The notes under the pieces were generated by a model. That model was not told the DNA's origin. It saw only the letters and a list, made by a program, of their open reading frames with translations, and made no database searches. A DNA stretch of 64,000 nucleotides from Myxococcota bacterium (GTDB lineage: Bacteria; Myxococcota_A; Polyangia; Polyangiales; Polyangiaceae): assembly GCA_963169915.1 (NCBI GenBank), contig CAUJEM010000079.1, positions 1 through 64,000 of the forward strand. Direction: 5' to 3'. Positions 45,960 to 56,886 of this stretch are shown here, in pieces; position 1 is the stretch's first letter; the number at the start of each line of letters is the position of its first letter. The position numbers and the translations under genes are program-made.

Positions 45960-47453
45960 GTGTGCCCCTTGCTTCTTCGCCCTCCGCTCTCGCTCGCCTC
46001 CACCACGCTCGGGCTGCTGCTCTGGGCCAGCAGCGCGTCCGCCACTGACGCCGGCGCTCCTCCAGGGCAGCTCCCGCCGCGCCCGGCGGACGTCATCGCG
46101 GAGTACTGCGGGGACGCCGCGCGCCAGTGCACGCGCGCGCCGCTGCACTACGAGAAGACCGTCCAGCTCCCCATCGCCTTCGACTACGACACCGGCTGGG
46201 TTCCGAACAGCAGCGCGCTGCAAGTCCGCTTCTACGTGAAGGTGCCGGCGGACACCACGGTCAAGCTCGACGGCTTCCTCGAGACGCAGTGGCCAGAGGC
46301 CATGAAGCTCACCGCGCCGCCCGCCCGCCTGCGTGGCGGCTACCTAGGCTTCGACTACGGGCTCGAGGTGGGCGCGCAGGTCAAGTTCTCCATCGCCGGG
46401 ATCAACTGGCAGGGCAATATCCCCTATTTCCCGCAGATCAACTGGCATCTGGCGCAGGAGCGCTTCTTCGACTCTTGGGCGTTCCCGCCGGACGCCGGGA
46501 CCGCCTCGGCCTTCTCACCTCAGCTCCGGCTCTTCGAGGTGAACCTGCTCGCCTTGGCCAACATTCCCAGCGCCGTCGCCAAGGGCGGCGTCGCCCTGGA
46601 TCTGAAGGGTGAGCTGAAGGCGGAGTACACCACCGAGCGCCTCCGGGTGGAGCTGGCGGAGGAGGGGGACGCGGACATCGTGGCCAAAGGCGGCGCCATC
46701 CAGCGCCGCTTCCCGGGCGGCGCCTTCGTGGAGTACGACGTGTGGCCGGAGGGCCGCGTGGACTACGACGGCGTCTTGCACCTCTTGCCTACGGCCTTCG
46801 TCGAGGTCCTGGGCATCGGCGTCAGCTTCCCGCTGTTCGACATCCCCATCGGCGTGCCGCTCGGCGGGCTGGACTTCGACTTCGACCCGGTGCGCGTGCA
46901 CGTGCCGCTCCCGGACATCGAGCCGCTCACCGAGACGGGCGAGCCCTACGTCCTGGATTTTGGCGCCGTGCCCGTGGGCAAGAGCGAGAAGCGCACGCTC
47001 ACCTTGAACAACCTGGGTGAGGCGCTGGCGCTGGCGGGCGCCTTCGTGGAGGCCCAGCACGCGCAGAGCTTCACCCTGCTGCGCAGCACCTTGCAGATCG
47101 ATCCGGAGGCCTCGGACGACTTCGAGGTGCGCTTCCGTCCCACGAAGCCCGGCAGCTACGACGCGGCGCTCACCTTCGTCACCAATGATCCGGATCAGCG
47201 CTTCGTGAGCGTCCGCCTGCTCGGCACCGCCACCGAGCGGGAGCGGCCGGACTACGGCACGGCTGGCTCCGGCCCCGTCACGCCGGATCCGGAGGAGCCG
47301 GACGCGGGCACCTTCTACGGGGAGAGCAGCGGGGAGGACGGCGGCTGCGCCTGTCGCGCCGCGCCTGCCCGGGCGCCGCTCGGCTCGCTCGGTGGCGCCG
47401 GCCTCGCGCTCACCCTCGGCCTCACCCTCGCCCGACGCCGCGCGCGGCCCTAG
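45960..47453 (+). CDS. MYXO-CTERM surface protein with ASH-type choice-of-anchor domain (paralog 1)
   Basis: The protein is 497 aa from a GTG. A signal peptide ends SSASA-T. A ~300-residue beta domain is shared with the next gene (YDTGWVPNS here, AVDTGWVPKC there). It is followed by an ASH/choice-of-anchor-D domain (YVLDFGAVPVGKSEKRTLTLNNLGEA; VTNDPDQRF) and an acidic linker. The MYXO-CTERM tail is CACRAAP, a hydrophobic helix and RRRARP. Anchored at the cell surface. A TAAGCT box lies upstream at 45912-45917. The exact start is uncertain because no Shine-Dalgarno sequence is obvious. Confidence 0.82.
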   Translation: MCPLLLRPPLSLASTTLGLLLWASSASATDAGAPPGQLPPRPADVIAEYCGDAARQCTRAPLHYEKTVQLPIAFDYDTGWVPNSSALQVRFYVKVPADTTVKLDGFLETQWPEAMKLTAPPARLRGGYLGFDYGLEVGAQVKFSIAGINWQGNIPYFPQINWHLAQERFFDSWAFPPDAGTASAFSPQLRLFEVNLLALANIPSAVAKGGVALDLKGELKAEYTTERLRVELAEEGDADIVAKGGAIQRRFPGGAFVEYDVWPEGRVDYDGVLHLLPTAFVEVLGIGVSFPLFDIPIGVPLGGLDFDFDPVRVHVPLPDIEPLTETGEPYVLDFGAVPVGKSEKRTLTLNNLGEALALAGAFVEAQHAQSFTLLRSTLQIDPEASDDFEVRFRPTKPGSYDAALTFVTNDPDQRFVSVRLLGTATERERPDYGTAGSGPVTPDPEEPDAGTFYGESSGEDGGCACRAAPARAPLGSLGGAGLALTLGLTLARRRARP

Positions 47454-47516
47454 GGCGCCTCTCGTTCACGCCACCTCATCGCTCGCCCACTCCTTCACCT
47501 CGCCCAAGGTCCACCC

Positions 47517-49049
47517 ATGCTTCGCTCTCCGCGCTCCCTCTTCTGGCTCGCCTCCTCCACGCTGACGCTCGGCGTCGCCTCTAGCGCGCACGCCGCCGAC
47601 CCCTGCCTGACCGCCTACGAGTGCTCCCAGGGCTCCTCCATCCGCTCCCCCAACAAGCTGAAGGTGGAGAGCACGGACCGCCTGCAGACCGCGGTGGACA
47701 CCGGCTGGGTACCCAAGTGCACCCCACCCACCACCGACGGCCACTGCGATCAGCCGCTGCAGTTTCGCGCCCAGGTAGCGCTGGATCCGCAAGGGCAGAC
47801 CCCCCTCTACACCATCGACATGAGCAAGGGCACCTTCATCCAGGTGTCTTGGCCCACGCCGGAGGCCTTCGTGGTCACCCTGCAGCCCAGCACCCGCAAG
47901 GACGCCACGCTCAACATCACCCACACCATCACCCCGGAGATGGGCCTCTACTTCAACGTGCTGAGCTTCAAGTTCGAGATCAGCTTGGACTCCACCTTCT
48001 TGCTCAACAAGCTCCCCAACGCCAGCTTCGACTACGTGGCGCGCGGCAACGGCAGCTTCGAGCCCTGGGGCTTCGGCGGCGCCCAGGTCAACGTCAAGGG
48101 CAACGACCTCAACAACTCCAGGATCATCGGCATCACGCTGAAAGACCTCGAGGGCATCACCGGTAACGACAACATCACGCGCGTCATCGACGGCGGGCTG
48201 TACCTCAACGCCACCACCAATTCCGACTTCCAGTACAAGACCACGCTGGTGAAGGTGAGCGGCGGCAACGGCTCCATCACCACGCAAGGCGGCCAGACCA
48301 CCTACCCCATGGTGGACCTGGACGCGCTGGATCTGAACGTGTCCGTGCAGGGCACCCTCAGCTACGACGGCACCATCGATTTCAAGCCGGTGATCACCAT
48401 CACCAGCATCGCCGGCATCGGCGTCAACCTGAACCTACCCTTGGATTTCGCCACCCTGGCTGTGCCCTACGGTGGCAAGCAGGACGTCCCGGTGAGCTTC
48501 AACGCCGTCACCTACCACGTGCCGCTCCCCAACCTGTACGTGGAGGCGCAGGGCAGCTTCATCGATTTCGGGCGCCAGGACACGGGCAAGCGCGTCATGC
48601 AGCAGGTGGGCATGGAGAACACCGGCGAGCTGACGGCCGTCATCAAGGACGCCTACTGCGACGATCCACAATTCACCATCTCCTCGAGACCGGGCACGCT
48701 CGGCACGGACGAGAACGCCACCATCACCGTCAACTTCCGAGCCACGCGCGCCGGCTCCCACGAGTCCCGCTGCACCGTGGTCAGCAACGACCCGGACTCT
48801 CCGGAGCAGAGCTTCGACGTGCTGGGCTTCGGCGTGGGCGCCACCCTCCCGGACGATCAACCCGGCGGAGCCGGCGCCGGAGGTGGTGGCGGCAGCGGCG
48901 GGGGCTTCAACGAGGACGCCTTCGATGACTCCGCAGACGTCGGCAGCTGCGGCTGCCGCACCGCGCCCTCGGGCGGAACCAGCGCGGGCTCGCTCGCCGC
49001 GCTCGCGCTGGCGGGGGTGCTCGGGCTGCGGCGACGACGTCAGCGCTGA
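47517..49049 (+). CDS. MYXO-CTERM surface protein with ASH-type choice-of-anchor domain (paralog 2)
   Basis: The protein is 510 aa with the same layout as the preceding gene. A signal peptide ends SSAHA-A. The long beta-rich domain contains repeated Asn/Thr-rich strands (GGNGSITTQGGQ). An ASH-like domain (GSFIDFGRQDTGKRVMQQVGMENTG) is followed by a Gly-rich linker and the tail SCGCRTAPSGG, a helix, then RRRRQR. Fewer Arg and more Asn/Thr than paralog 1, so the two have diverged in surface chemistry. The pair is 63 bp apart on one strand and presumably arose by tandem duplication. Confidence 0.85.
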   Translation: MLRSPRSLFWLASSTLTLGVASSAHAADPCLTAYECSQGSSIRSPNKLKVESTDRLQTAVDTGWVPKCTPPTTDGHCDQPLQFRAQVALDPQGQTPLYTIDMSKGTFIQVSWPTPEAFVVTLQPSTRKDATLNITHTITPEMGLYFNVLSFKFEISLDSTFLLNKLPNASFDYVARGNGSFEPWGFGGAQVNVKGNDLNNSRIIGITLKDLEGITGNDNITRVIDGGLYLNATTNSDFQYKTTLVKVSGGNGSITTQGGQTTYPMVDLDALDLNVSVQGTLSYDGTIDFKPVITITSIAGIGVNLNLPLDFATLAVPYGGKQDVPVSFNAVTYHVPLPNLYVEAQGSFIDFGRQDTGKRVMQQVGMENTGELTAVIKDAYCDDPQFTISSRPGTLGTDENATITVNFRATRAGSHESRCTVVSNDPDSPEQSFDVLGFGVGATLPDDQPGGAGAGGGGGSGGGFNEDAFDDSADVGSCGCRTAPSGGTSAGSLAALALAGVLGLRRRRQR

Positions 49050-49077
49050 GCCAGGGTCGTGAGCCGCGGGGAGCCGC

Positions 49078-51612
49078 TCACTCGGCGGCGCCAGCGCTGC
49101 GCAGCGCCAGCACGCGCAGCTCGCCGTCCACCACGCCGAGCTGCACCTCGCTCCCCGCGCCCAGCGCTCCGGCGAGCACCTGCTCGGCCAGCGGGGCCTC
49201 CACGAGCCGCGCCAGCGCGCGCTTGAGCGGGCGCACGCCGAGGCTCGGCTCGGAGCCCCCTTGGTCGAGCAGCGCCTCGATGGCGGCCTCGGAGAATTCG
49301 AAGCGGAGCCCGCGCGTGGCCGCGAGCCGCTGCGCGAGCTGCTCGAGGGCGCGCTGCGCCACCTCGCGCACCTGTGCGCGCGTGAGCGGCGAGAAGACGA
49401 TGACCTCGTCGATGCGGTTGTACAGCTCCGGAGGCAGGCTAGCGCGCGCGGCGGCGACGACCCCGCGCTCCACCTCCGCGTGCTCGGGGGCGCTCTCCGC
49501 CCCGAAGCCCACCCGGCGCCGCGCGCTGCTGCCGGCCGCGTCGGCGCCGAGGTTCGAGGTCATGACGATCACGGTGTTCGTGAAGTCCACCAGCCGGCCA
49601 CGGCCGTCCGTCAGCCGCCCCTCGTCGAAGAGCCCCAGGAAGGCGAGCAGCACGTCCGGGTGCGCCTTCTCGATCTCGTCGAGCAGCACCACCTGGTAGC
49701 TGCGCTTACGCACCGCCTCGGTGAGCTGCCCGCCCGCCTCGTGGCCCACGTAGCCGGGCGGCGCGCCGATGAGCCGGGCGACGGAGTGCGCCTCGCCGTA
49801 CTCCGACAGATCCACGCGGGTCATGGCGCGCTCGTCGTGGAAGAGCACCTCCGCGATGGCCTTGGCCGTCTCCGTCTTGCCCACGCCGGTGGGGCCGAGC
49901 AGGAGGAAGGTCCCGATGGGGCGCCGCGCGCCCAGCCCAGCGGCGCTACGCCGCAGGATGCGCGCGATGCGGGCGACGCCCTGCTCGTGCCCCACGACGC
50001 GCTCGGCCAGGAGCTGCTCCAGCCGGAGCAGGCGCTCGGCGTCCGTCTCCAGCAGCCGCTCGACCGGCATCTCGCAGAGCTCCGCCATCACCTCCGCCAC
50101 CCCGCGCGGCTCCACGGTGCGCTGACCGCGGCGGTGCGCGCGCGCGCCAGCGAGATCCAGCACGCCGAGCGCCTTGTCCGGCAGCGCGCGCCCCGGCAGG
50201 TAGCGGACGGACCAGCCGATGGAGAGCGCCAGGGCCTCTTCGCTGTAGCGGACGCGGTGGTGCTGCTCGAAGCGCCGCGCGGCGTCGCTGAGCACCAGGA
50301 AGGCCTCTTCTCGTGAGGGCTCGTCGATCTCCACCATGGAGAAGCGGCGCGCCAGCGCGGGCTCGGCGTCCGTGAGCCGGCGCCACTCCTCCGGCGTGGC
50401 CGTGCCGAGGCACACGAGCTCGCCCCGCGATAGCCCGAGCCGCAGCTCCGCCACCAGCTCGTCGGCGCCGTCACTGGTGAACAGCAGGTGCAGCTCGTCG
50501 AAGAAGAGCACCACCTTGCCCTGTCCCGCGGCCACCTCGGATTTCAGCGCGCCGACCTTGCTGGCGAGCGCCCCCCGCAGCCCCGTGCCCGCCAGCAGCT
50601 CCGCCACGGGCAGCTCCACGATGACGCGCTCGTCGAGCGACGAGGTGGCGCCCTCGCTCCGCGCGGCGAGGTGTGCCAGCCCGCGCACCACGCTCGTCTT
50701 GCCGACGCCAGGGGCGCCCACGAGCACGGCGCTGTTGCCGTGGCGCTTCGCCAGGACATCGAGCACCTGCTCGAGCTCCTGCTCTCGCCCCACCACGGGG
50801 TCGAGCTCCCCCCGCGCCGCGGCGAGGGTGAGGTTGCGTCCCAGGCCAGCCAGCGTGGGGTAGAGCTCCGGATCCAAGACGAAGCGCGCCGCGCGCTCCT
50901 GGTCGTGCGTGGGAGGGCTAGGGCTCGCCGCCACCAACGCCGGCAGCGCGGCTGGGCGCGCCGGGGCCGGCGCGAGCTCGGGGCTCGGGCTGCTGCGCGT
51001 GAGCACCACGGGGGGTACGTTGGGGCGCGGCACCATCAGGGACTTGCCGGGCGGTGGGTAGGTCGGGATGGTGACGCCCTGGCCCGGCCGTGGGTCACGG
51101 CTCCGCGGCGGCTGAGCGCGTCCGGAGACGCCGCGCTCGCTCGGGGGGCGCGCGGCCGCCGCGCTGCGCGGCGGCGCCTCACGCGGTGGCCGCGCGGGGG
51201 CGCTGGACTTACCCTGCAGCGCCAAGCTCATCACGGCGCCGCGGAGCCGGCCGACGTCGTGGACCACGCCCTCGGCGATACGGTGGCTCAGCAGCAGGCG
51301 CTCGGAGAGGAGGGCCACCAGCAGGTGCGCCGCGTCTGCCTCCGCGGCACCGCAGCGCTTGGCGAGCTCTCGCGCCTGCTGGGGTAGCTGCGCGACCAGC
51401 TCCGCGGGCTCCGCGCCCTTCGTCACCTCGAGCTTGGAGATGGCGTCCGTCCCGAGCCCGCGCGCGTTGAGCAGCTCACCCACCTTGGTGAGCTGATCGG
51501 CGACGGCCCAGAGCCAGTGGGCGCTCGAGAGGGGCTCCGCGCGCTCCCGTGCGCGCTCGAGCGCCACCTGCTTGAGGAGCTGCAGCGGAGTGGTGGGGCG
51601 CGTCGAGGTCAT
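49078..51612 (-). CDS. ClpC-like double AAA+ unfoldase with Pro-rich linker
   Basis: The protein is 844 aa. Two Clp-N-type repeats (residues ~25-60 and ~88-130) are followed by a ~100-residue Pro/Ala/Arg/Ser linker. AAA1 follows (Walker A GAPGVGKT at 299-306, Walker B VVLFFDE at 367-373), then AAA2 (GPTGVGKT at 573-580, VVLLDE at 641-646). The long ClpB coiled-coil middle domain is missing. A VGF tripeptide at 701-703, just after MTSNLGA, sits where ClpC carries its ClpP-docking loop. Probably an ATP-driven unfoldase, possibly ClpP-linked. It is 68 bp after the propeller lipoprotein gene and is the last gene of a six-gene operon. Confidence 0.85.
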   Translation of the reverse strand: MTSTRPTTPLQLLKQVALERARERAEPLSSAHWLWAVADQLTKVGELLNARGLGTDAISKLEVTKGAEPAELVAQLPQQARELAKRCGAAEADAAHLLVALLSERLLLSHRIAEGVVHDVGRLRGAVMSLALQGKSSAPARPPREAPPRSAAAARPPSERGVSGRAQPPRSRDPRPGQGVTIPTYPPPGKSLMVPRPNVPPVVLTRSSPSPELAPAPARPAALPALVAASPSPPTHDQERAARFVLDPELYPTLAGLGRNLTLAAARGELDPVVGREQELEQVLDVLAKRHGNSAVLVGAPGVGKTSVVRGLAHLAARSEGATSSLDERVIVELPVAELLAGTGLRGALASKVGALKSEVAAGQGKVVLFFDELHLLFTSDGADELVAELRLGLSRGELVCLGTATPEEWRRLTDAEPALARRFSMVEIDEPSREEAFLVLSDAARRFEQHHRVRYSEEALALSIGWSVRYLPGRALPDKALGVLDLAGARAHRRGQRTVEPRGVAEVMAELCEMPVERLLETDAERLLRLEQLLAERVVGHEQGVARIARILRRSAAGLGARRPIGTFLLLGPTGVGKTETAKAIAEVLFHDERAMTRVDLSEYGEAHSVARLIGAPPGYVGHEAGGQLTEAVRKRSYQVVLLDEIEKAHPDVLLAFLGLFDEGRLTDGRGRLVDFTNTVIVMTSNLGADAAGSSARRRVGFGAESAPEHAEVERGVVAAARASLPPELYNRIDEVIVFSPLTRAQVREVAQRALEQLAQRLAATRGLRFEFSEAAIEALLDQGGSEPSLGVRPLKRALARLVEAPLAEQVLAGALGAGSEVQLGVVDGELRVLALRSAGAAE

Positions 51613-51680
51613 GGTGAGGGGGCTTCTCCCCGGGGGCTAGCCTTCGCAAGACCAGGGCCCGGCGGGCAAATTCCCGGCGC

Positions 51681-52892
51681 TCACTCCAGCGCGGGGAGCG
51701 AGAGCTTGCGCTCTCTCCGCCGGTAGTCCCAGATTTCGACCGCTCCTGGCCCCCCCACGGCCAGCCAGGGCCCGCCCGGCGCGAGCACCACCTCGCGCTC
51801 GCTGGCGGTGCGGGCCAGCCAGTCGTCGCCGGAGCGCGGGAGCGCGGGCAGCGCGAGCGCTCGCTCGAACAGCAGCTTACCGCGCGCGTCGAGGACCGCC
51901 AGGGACCACGCCTGGGCGCCGCCCTCCGTCGCCCCCTCCGAGAAGAGCACGGCGAGCACCTCCGCGTTGCTCGCCGCCGCGAACGGCGAGCGCCCGAAGC
52001 TCCCCTGCGCGACGACGCGGCAGGCCGGCGCGACCTGGAGCAGTCCCCAGCGCCCCGCCTCATCGAGCCACCACGCCGTGTCCACGCGCGTCCCCGGGAG
52101 CAGCCGCCAGGGCTGGGACCAGGGGCTCCCACAGCCGAGCGCCCGTGGCGCGGCCGACACCTCGGAGCGCATCAGGCCGGCGCCGGAGCCGTACAGCAGC
52201 GCGCCCCCTCCGAGCACGGCGAGCGCGCGGCCATCATAGCCCGGTAGCGCCACCGGCTCATCGATGCTGAGCCGCTCCGGACGCTGACGTGGCCCCTCGA
52301 GCACCCAGGGGTACAGCGCGTCCGAGCGGCGCGGCAGCAGCCACACGCGCTCACGCGCGCGCGGGTCGGCGCGCAGCGTGCTGCCGGGCAAGAGCGTGAG
52401 CCTGGGCAGCTCGACGAGCGCTCGCGCCTTCGGGCTCAGAAAGAAGCTCGTCGGCCCTCCCAGCGCGAGCAGCGCGTCGTCCGCGAGCCGCACCACGCGC
52501 GTGGCGCCGGGCGTCGCGAGCGACAGGTCCTCCGCGAACGTGGGTGACCGAGACGTCACCAGCCGCCCGCCGCCGAGGCGCGCCAGGTGCTCTCCCGCGA
52601 ACACCATCCCCTGCGGCTCGCTCTCCTCGGGCGCCAGGCTCAGCTTGCTCCGCGCCGCGACGACCGCGCTGGCCACGGCGCTCGCCGCCGCGCTCGCCCG
52701 CGCGCGCTCTGCGGCCAGGGCCTCCGGCGGCGCCGAAGCCCCTGCCGCGCTCGCCCCACGGGGCGGCTCGAGGTCCGGCGCGCTCGGCGTCGTGCGCTCA
52801 CACCCCGCGAGCGGCGCCGTGAGCAGGAGCAGCGCGGCGGCGCCTTGCAGCCTCCGCCTCCCCAGCAGCCCGGGACCCTCCCGCGCGCTCAT
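51681..52892 (-). CDS. Lipoprotein, propeller-like, unknown function
   Basis: The protein is 403 aa with lipobox LAGC (Cys31) after a long, Arg-rich n-region. An Ala/Arg/Ser-rich helical segment (~60-85) leads to repeating beta units such as LARLGGGRLVTS, VVRLADDALLALGG, LAVLGGGALLYGSG and WLAVGGPGAVEIWD. The last of these is WD/propeller-like. No enzyme motif. The start overlaps the FGE-like gene's stop by 4 bp, showing translational coupling. Likely senses or binds a ligand in the periplasm for the operon, which is inference. Confidence 0.75.
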   Translation of the reverse strand: MSAREGPGLLGRRRLQGAAALLLLTAPLAGCERTTPSAPDLEPPRGASAAGASAPPEALAAERARASAAASAVASAVVAARSKLSLAPEESEPQGMVFAGEHLARLGGGRLVTSRSPTFAEDLSLATPGATRVVRLADDALLALGGPTSFFLSPKARALVELPRLTLLPGSTLRADPRARERVWLLPRRSDALYPWVLEGPRQRPERLSIDEPVALPGYDGRALAVLGGGALLYGSGAGLMRSEVSAAPRALGCGSPWSQPWRLLPGTRVDTAWWLDEAGRWGLLQVAPACRVVAQGSFGRSPFAAASNAEVLAVLFSEGATEGGAQAWSLAVLDARGKLLFERALALPALPRSGDDWLARTASEREVVLAPGGPWLAVGGPGAVEIWDYRRRERKLSLPALE

Positions 52893-54078
52893 CGCCCGCC
52901 GCTCCCCGAGCGCCGCGGCTTGTTCTTCTTCGGCCTTGGGATCTCCCGCTCACGCTCACCCACGACCACGTCGCCGTAGTCATAGCGCAGGAAGCGCCGG
53001 TAGGTGCCCTGCGCGTCCCCACCGAAGAGCCACAGGACGCGCGCCTCGCCCCCCTGCTGGAGCACCGGCGCGTAGCGCTCGCTCGGCACCCAGCCGAGCA
53101 GTAAGCTCCTGGCCAAGCTCACGCGCCCGACCAGCACGCCGCACGAGGGGGCGACCCCGAACCCGCTGCAGCCCCCGATGACGACGAGCTGCTCGTTACC
53201 ACTCGGGCGCCACACCCACTGCCGGTCGAAGACGAAGCGCTCCGGCTCTGCGATGGTGCGGCGCTGCTCCTCGCGCAGCATCGCGAAGAGCGCGCGCGCC
53301 ACGTCGCGATCCACCTTGGCGCGCACCTCCAGCGGCTCCCCTCGCGTCACGCTGAGCGTCACCTCCGCGGCGTTGCGCTCGCCCGCGCAGCACCGAAAGC
53401 CAAGGTCATCACCCTGCCGCTCCGGGGCACGCGGCGTGGCGTGGACGCAGCGCGTCCCGAGCGCCCCGTTGGCGTCGTTGCCGCCGCGCAGGGTGCCCCA
53501 GGGGCGCGGCTCGTCACGCCCCCACGGGCTGTCGGTCCACTCGTAGATCCCGCCCACTAGATCGGCGACGCCGAAGCCGCTGACGCAGCCGGTGAGAAAG
53601 CCGTTCGGTCGCAGGCCAGCGCGCCCCGCGGGCCCGCAGCGCGCCGCCTGCCACGACGTCCCGTAGGGATAAGGCAGGTTGTCCGGTCCCTTGCACGCGC
53701 GCTCCCACTCGAGCTCGCTGCAGAGCCGTTTTCCCAGCTCCTCACAGCGCCCGCGCGCGTCCTCACGGCTGAGCCCAGTGACGGGCAGCGCGCCAGGCTC
53801 ATTGGGGAAGGGCAAGCGATCGATGAAGAACGGCTTGAGCACGAGCTGCTCACCCGGCATTTCTCGGTCCGCCATCCGCGGGAGGACGTCGGGTGGGGTG
53901 CCCGCCACCAGCGGCCCCCCGGGGATCCACACCATCCCCACCCTGGCGGCTGGTGCCGACGCCGACGGCGCGAAGGGAGAGCCACTGGCCGACGGCGCGG
54001 CGCCGTCCGCGACGCCGGGCTCCCGTCGGCACGCCAGGACGAGCACCCCCAGCAGCGCCCGGGCGAAGCCGCGCCCCG

Positions 54079-54082
<4 letters not shown>
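52889..54082 (-). CDS. FGE/SUMF1-fold lipoprotein lacking the catalytic Cys pair
   Basis: The protein is 397 aa with lipobox VLAC (Cys18), then an Ala/Ser linker. A formylglycine-generating-enzyme-like domain (~50-230) follows: [73 protein letters not shown] and LGFRCC. The Cys-containing segment that activates oxygen in true FGE is not visible, so it is probably a binding (pseudo-enzyme) module. A C-terminal extension of 150 residues is unique and ends in a basic tail. Overlaps the NtrC-like gene by 4 bp. Confidence 0.8.
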
Positions 54083-55527
<1,445 letters not shown>

Positions 55528-56886
55528 TCACTTGCAGCGCGCGCTGTCCTTGGCCTCCGGGCTGAGCGAGCTGCAGTAAAACAGGAGCGTCTTACCGTTC
55601 CCTGGGGCGCCCGCGGCCACGATGGAGCGCTCCCCCACCTGCGGCATGGCGACCGAGGCCCCGAGCTGATCGTCCTCCTCGGCGGACGAGATGAACCGCA
55701 CCTCACTCAGCCGCTCGGGTTGGCTCCCCTCGGCGTCGTACACGAGGACCGCGCCGGCGCGCGTGACGCCACGCACCTTCATCGCCGGTGCGCCGACGGC
55801 GACCTCACCGTCTCCATCGCCGTCCAGGTCACCGACCGCCAGCGCCTCACCGAAGCGTGAGCTGCTGCAGCCCTCGATGTCCGGCGTCTGCCCGCAGGTG
55901 AACGACGCGATGACGCCACCGGCGGGCAAGGCACCGAAGCTACAGTCCGCGCCGTTGGTCTCCGGCAGCGCTCCCAGGACCGCGCCGCTCAGCACCGTGA
56001 CGACGCCCGAGTCCGAGACGACCAGGTCATCCACGCCCGCGCCCTGCACGGGCCCTGACGCCAGCGCCTTGCCGAAGCCGGGGGCGCTCGCCAAGCAGCC
56101 GAGCCGCTGGACCGTCTGGCCGTCCGTGCTGCGGAAGAGCCAGAGGTGCCCCTGCTCCGGCGCGGCCACCGCGAACACCCGCGCGCCACCCCCGAGGCGG
56201 ACGCTGGCCACGGTGGCGCCGAAGCTGGCGTCCACCCTGGGGGAGGCCGGCACGAGCTCCACCGGATCGAGGCTCTCCGACCAGTAGTACCAGGCCTTGG
56301 CGATGACGGGCGCCCCCGCGATCACGGCGGGCGCCTCGTCCTTGTCCGAGGCCAGGCTCACGATGCCACGCTCGTCCTTGCGCAGCGTGGGCAGGATGAA
56401 GCCGGAGAGCACCGAGGGGGGGACGTCCAGCGCATACTCCAAGTTGCTGGCGCAGCGGAACAGCAAGCCCGGCACCTGCAGGTTCGACTGGCCGATCCCA
56501 GAGGCGAAGCAGAGCGGCTCGAGCCTGCCCCCTGGGACGAGCGCCCGCCCGAGGCCCGCCGCCGTGGCGCCGAGCGAGCAGATGGTGTCGCGCTCGAGAC
56601 AGTGGCCCGTGTCGACGGCGTCCAGCATGGGGCTGGCCGCCTGGCCCAGCTCGAAGGCGGCGCCGCTCGAGCGCCCCGGCGCGCCGCCAACGAAGAGCAG
56701 CGAGCGCTCCTCGTTGCGCGCCGTGGCCAGGCTGACGCCGAAGCCACTCATCTTCTCCACCTTGGACAGGGCGACGACCGGCGTCTCATCCGACAGGTCA
56801 TTGAAGCGCGACCACGAACAACCCACGCCGCCACCCGCCGTGAGCAGGGCGAGCGCGACGGATCCGACGACGACTCTGCGCGACAT
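55528..56886 (-). CDS. FG-GAP repeat lipoprotein (integrin-alpha-like propeller)
   Basis: The protein is 452 aa with lipobox GVGC (Cys23). FG-GAP-like units are visible: FGVSLATARNEERSLLFVGGAPG, FGATVASVRLGGGARVFAVAAPE, FGKALASGPVQGAGVDDLVVSD, FGEALAVGDLDGDGDGEVAVGAP and LGASVAMPQVGERSIVAAGAPG. The clearest has a DxDxDG calcium loop. A seven-blade integrin-type propeller at the cell surface is likely. It overlaps the TPR/PEGA gene's stop by a single base (TGATG) and its own stop abuts the next start. Confidence 0.85.
   Translation of the reverse strand: MSRRVVVGSVALALLTAGGGVGCSWSRFNDLSDETPVVALSKVEKMSGFGVSLATARNEERSLLFVGGAPGRSSGAAFELGQAASPMLDAVDTGHCLERDTICSLGATAAGLGRALVPGGRLEPLCFASGIGQSNLQVPGLLFRCASNLEYALDVPPSVLSGFILPTLRKDERGIVSLASDKDEAPAVIAGAPVIAKAWYYWSESLDPVELVPASPRVDASFGATVASVRLGGGARVFAVAAPEQGHLWLFRSTDGQTVQRLGCLASAPGFGKALASGPVQGAGVDDLVVSDSGVVTVLSGAVLGALPETNGADCSFGALPAGGVIASFTCGQTPDIEGCSSSRFGEALAVGDLDGDGDGEVAVGAPAMKVRGVTRAGAVLVYDAEGSQPERLSEVRFISSAEEDDQLGASVAMPQVGERSIVAAGAPGNGKTLLFYCSSLSPEAKDSARCK

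Noticed and set aside
49261-50316. Plus-strand frame opposite the ClpC-like gene
   Set aside because: No signal, no domain; opposite strand encodes intact AAA+ motifs.
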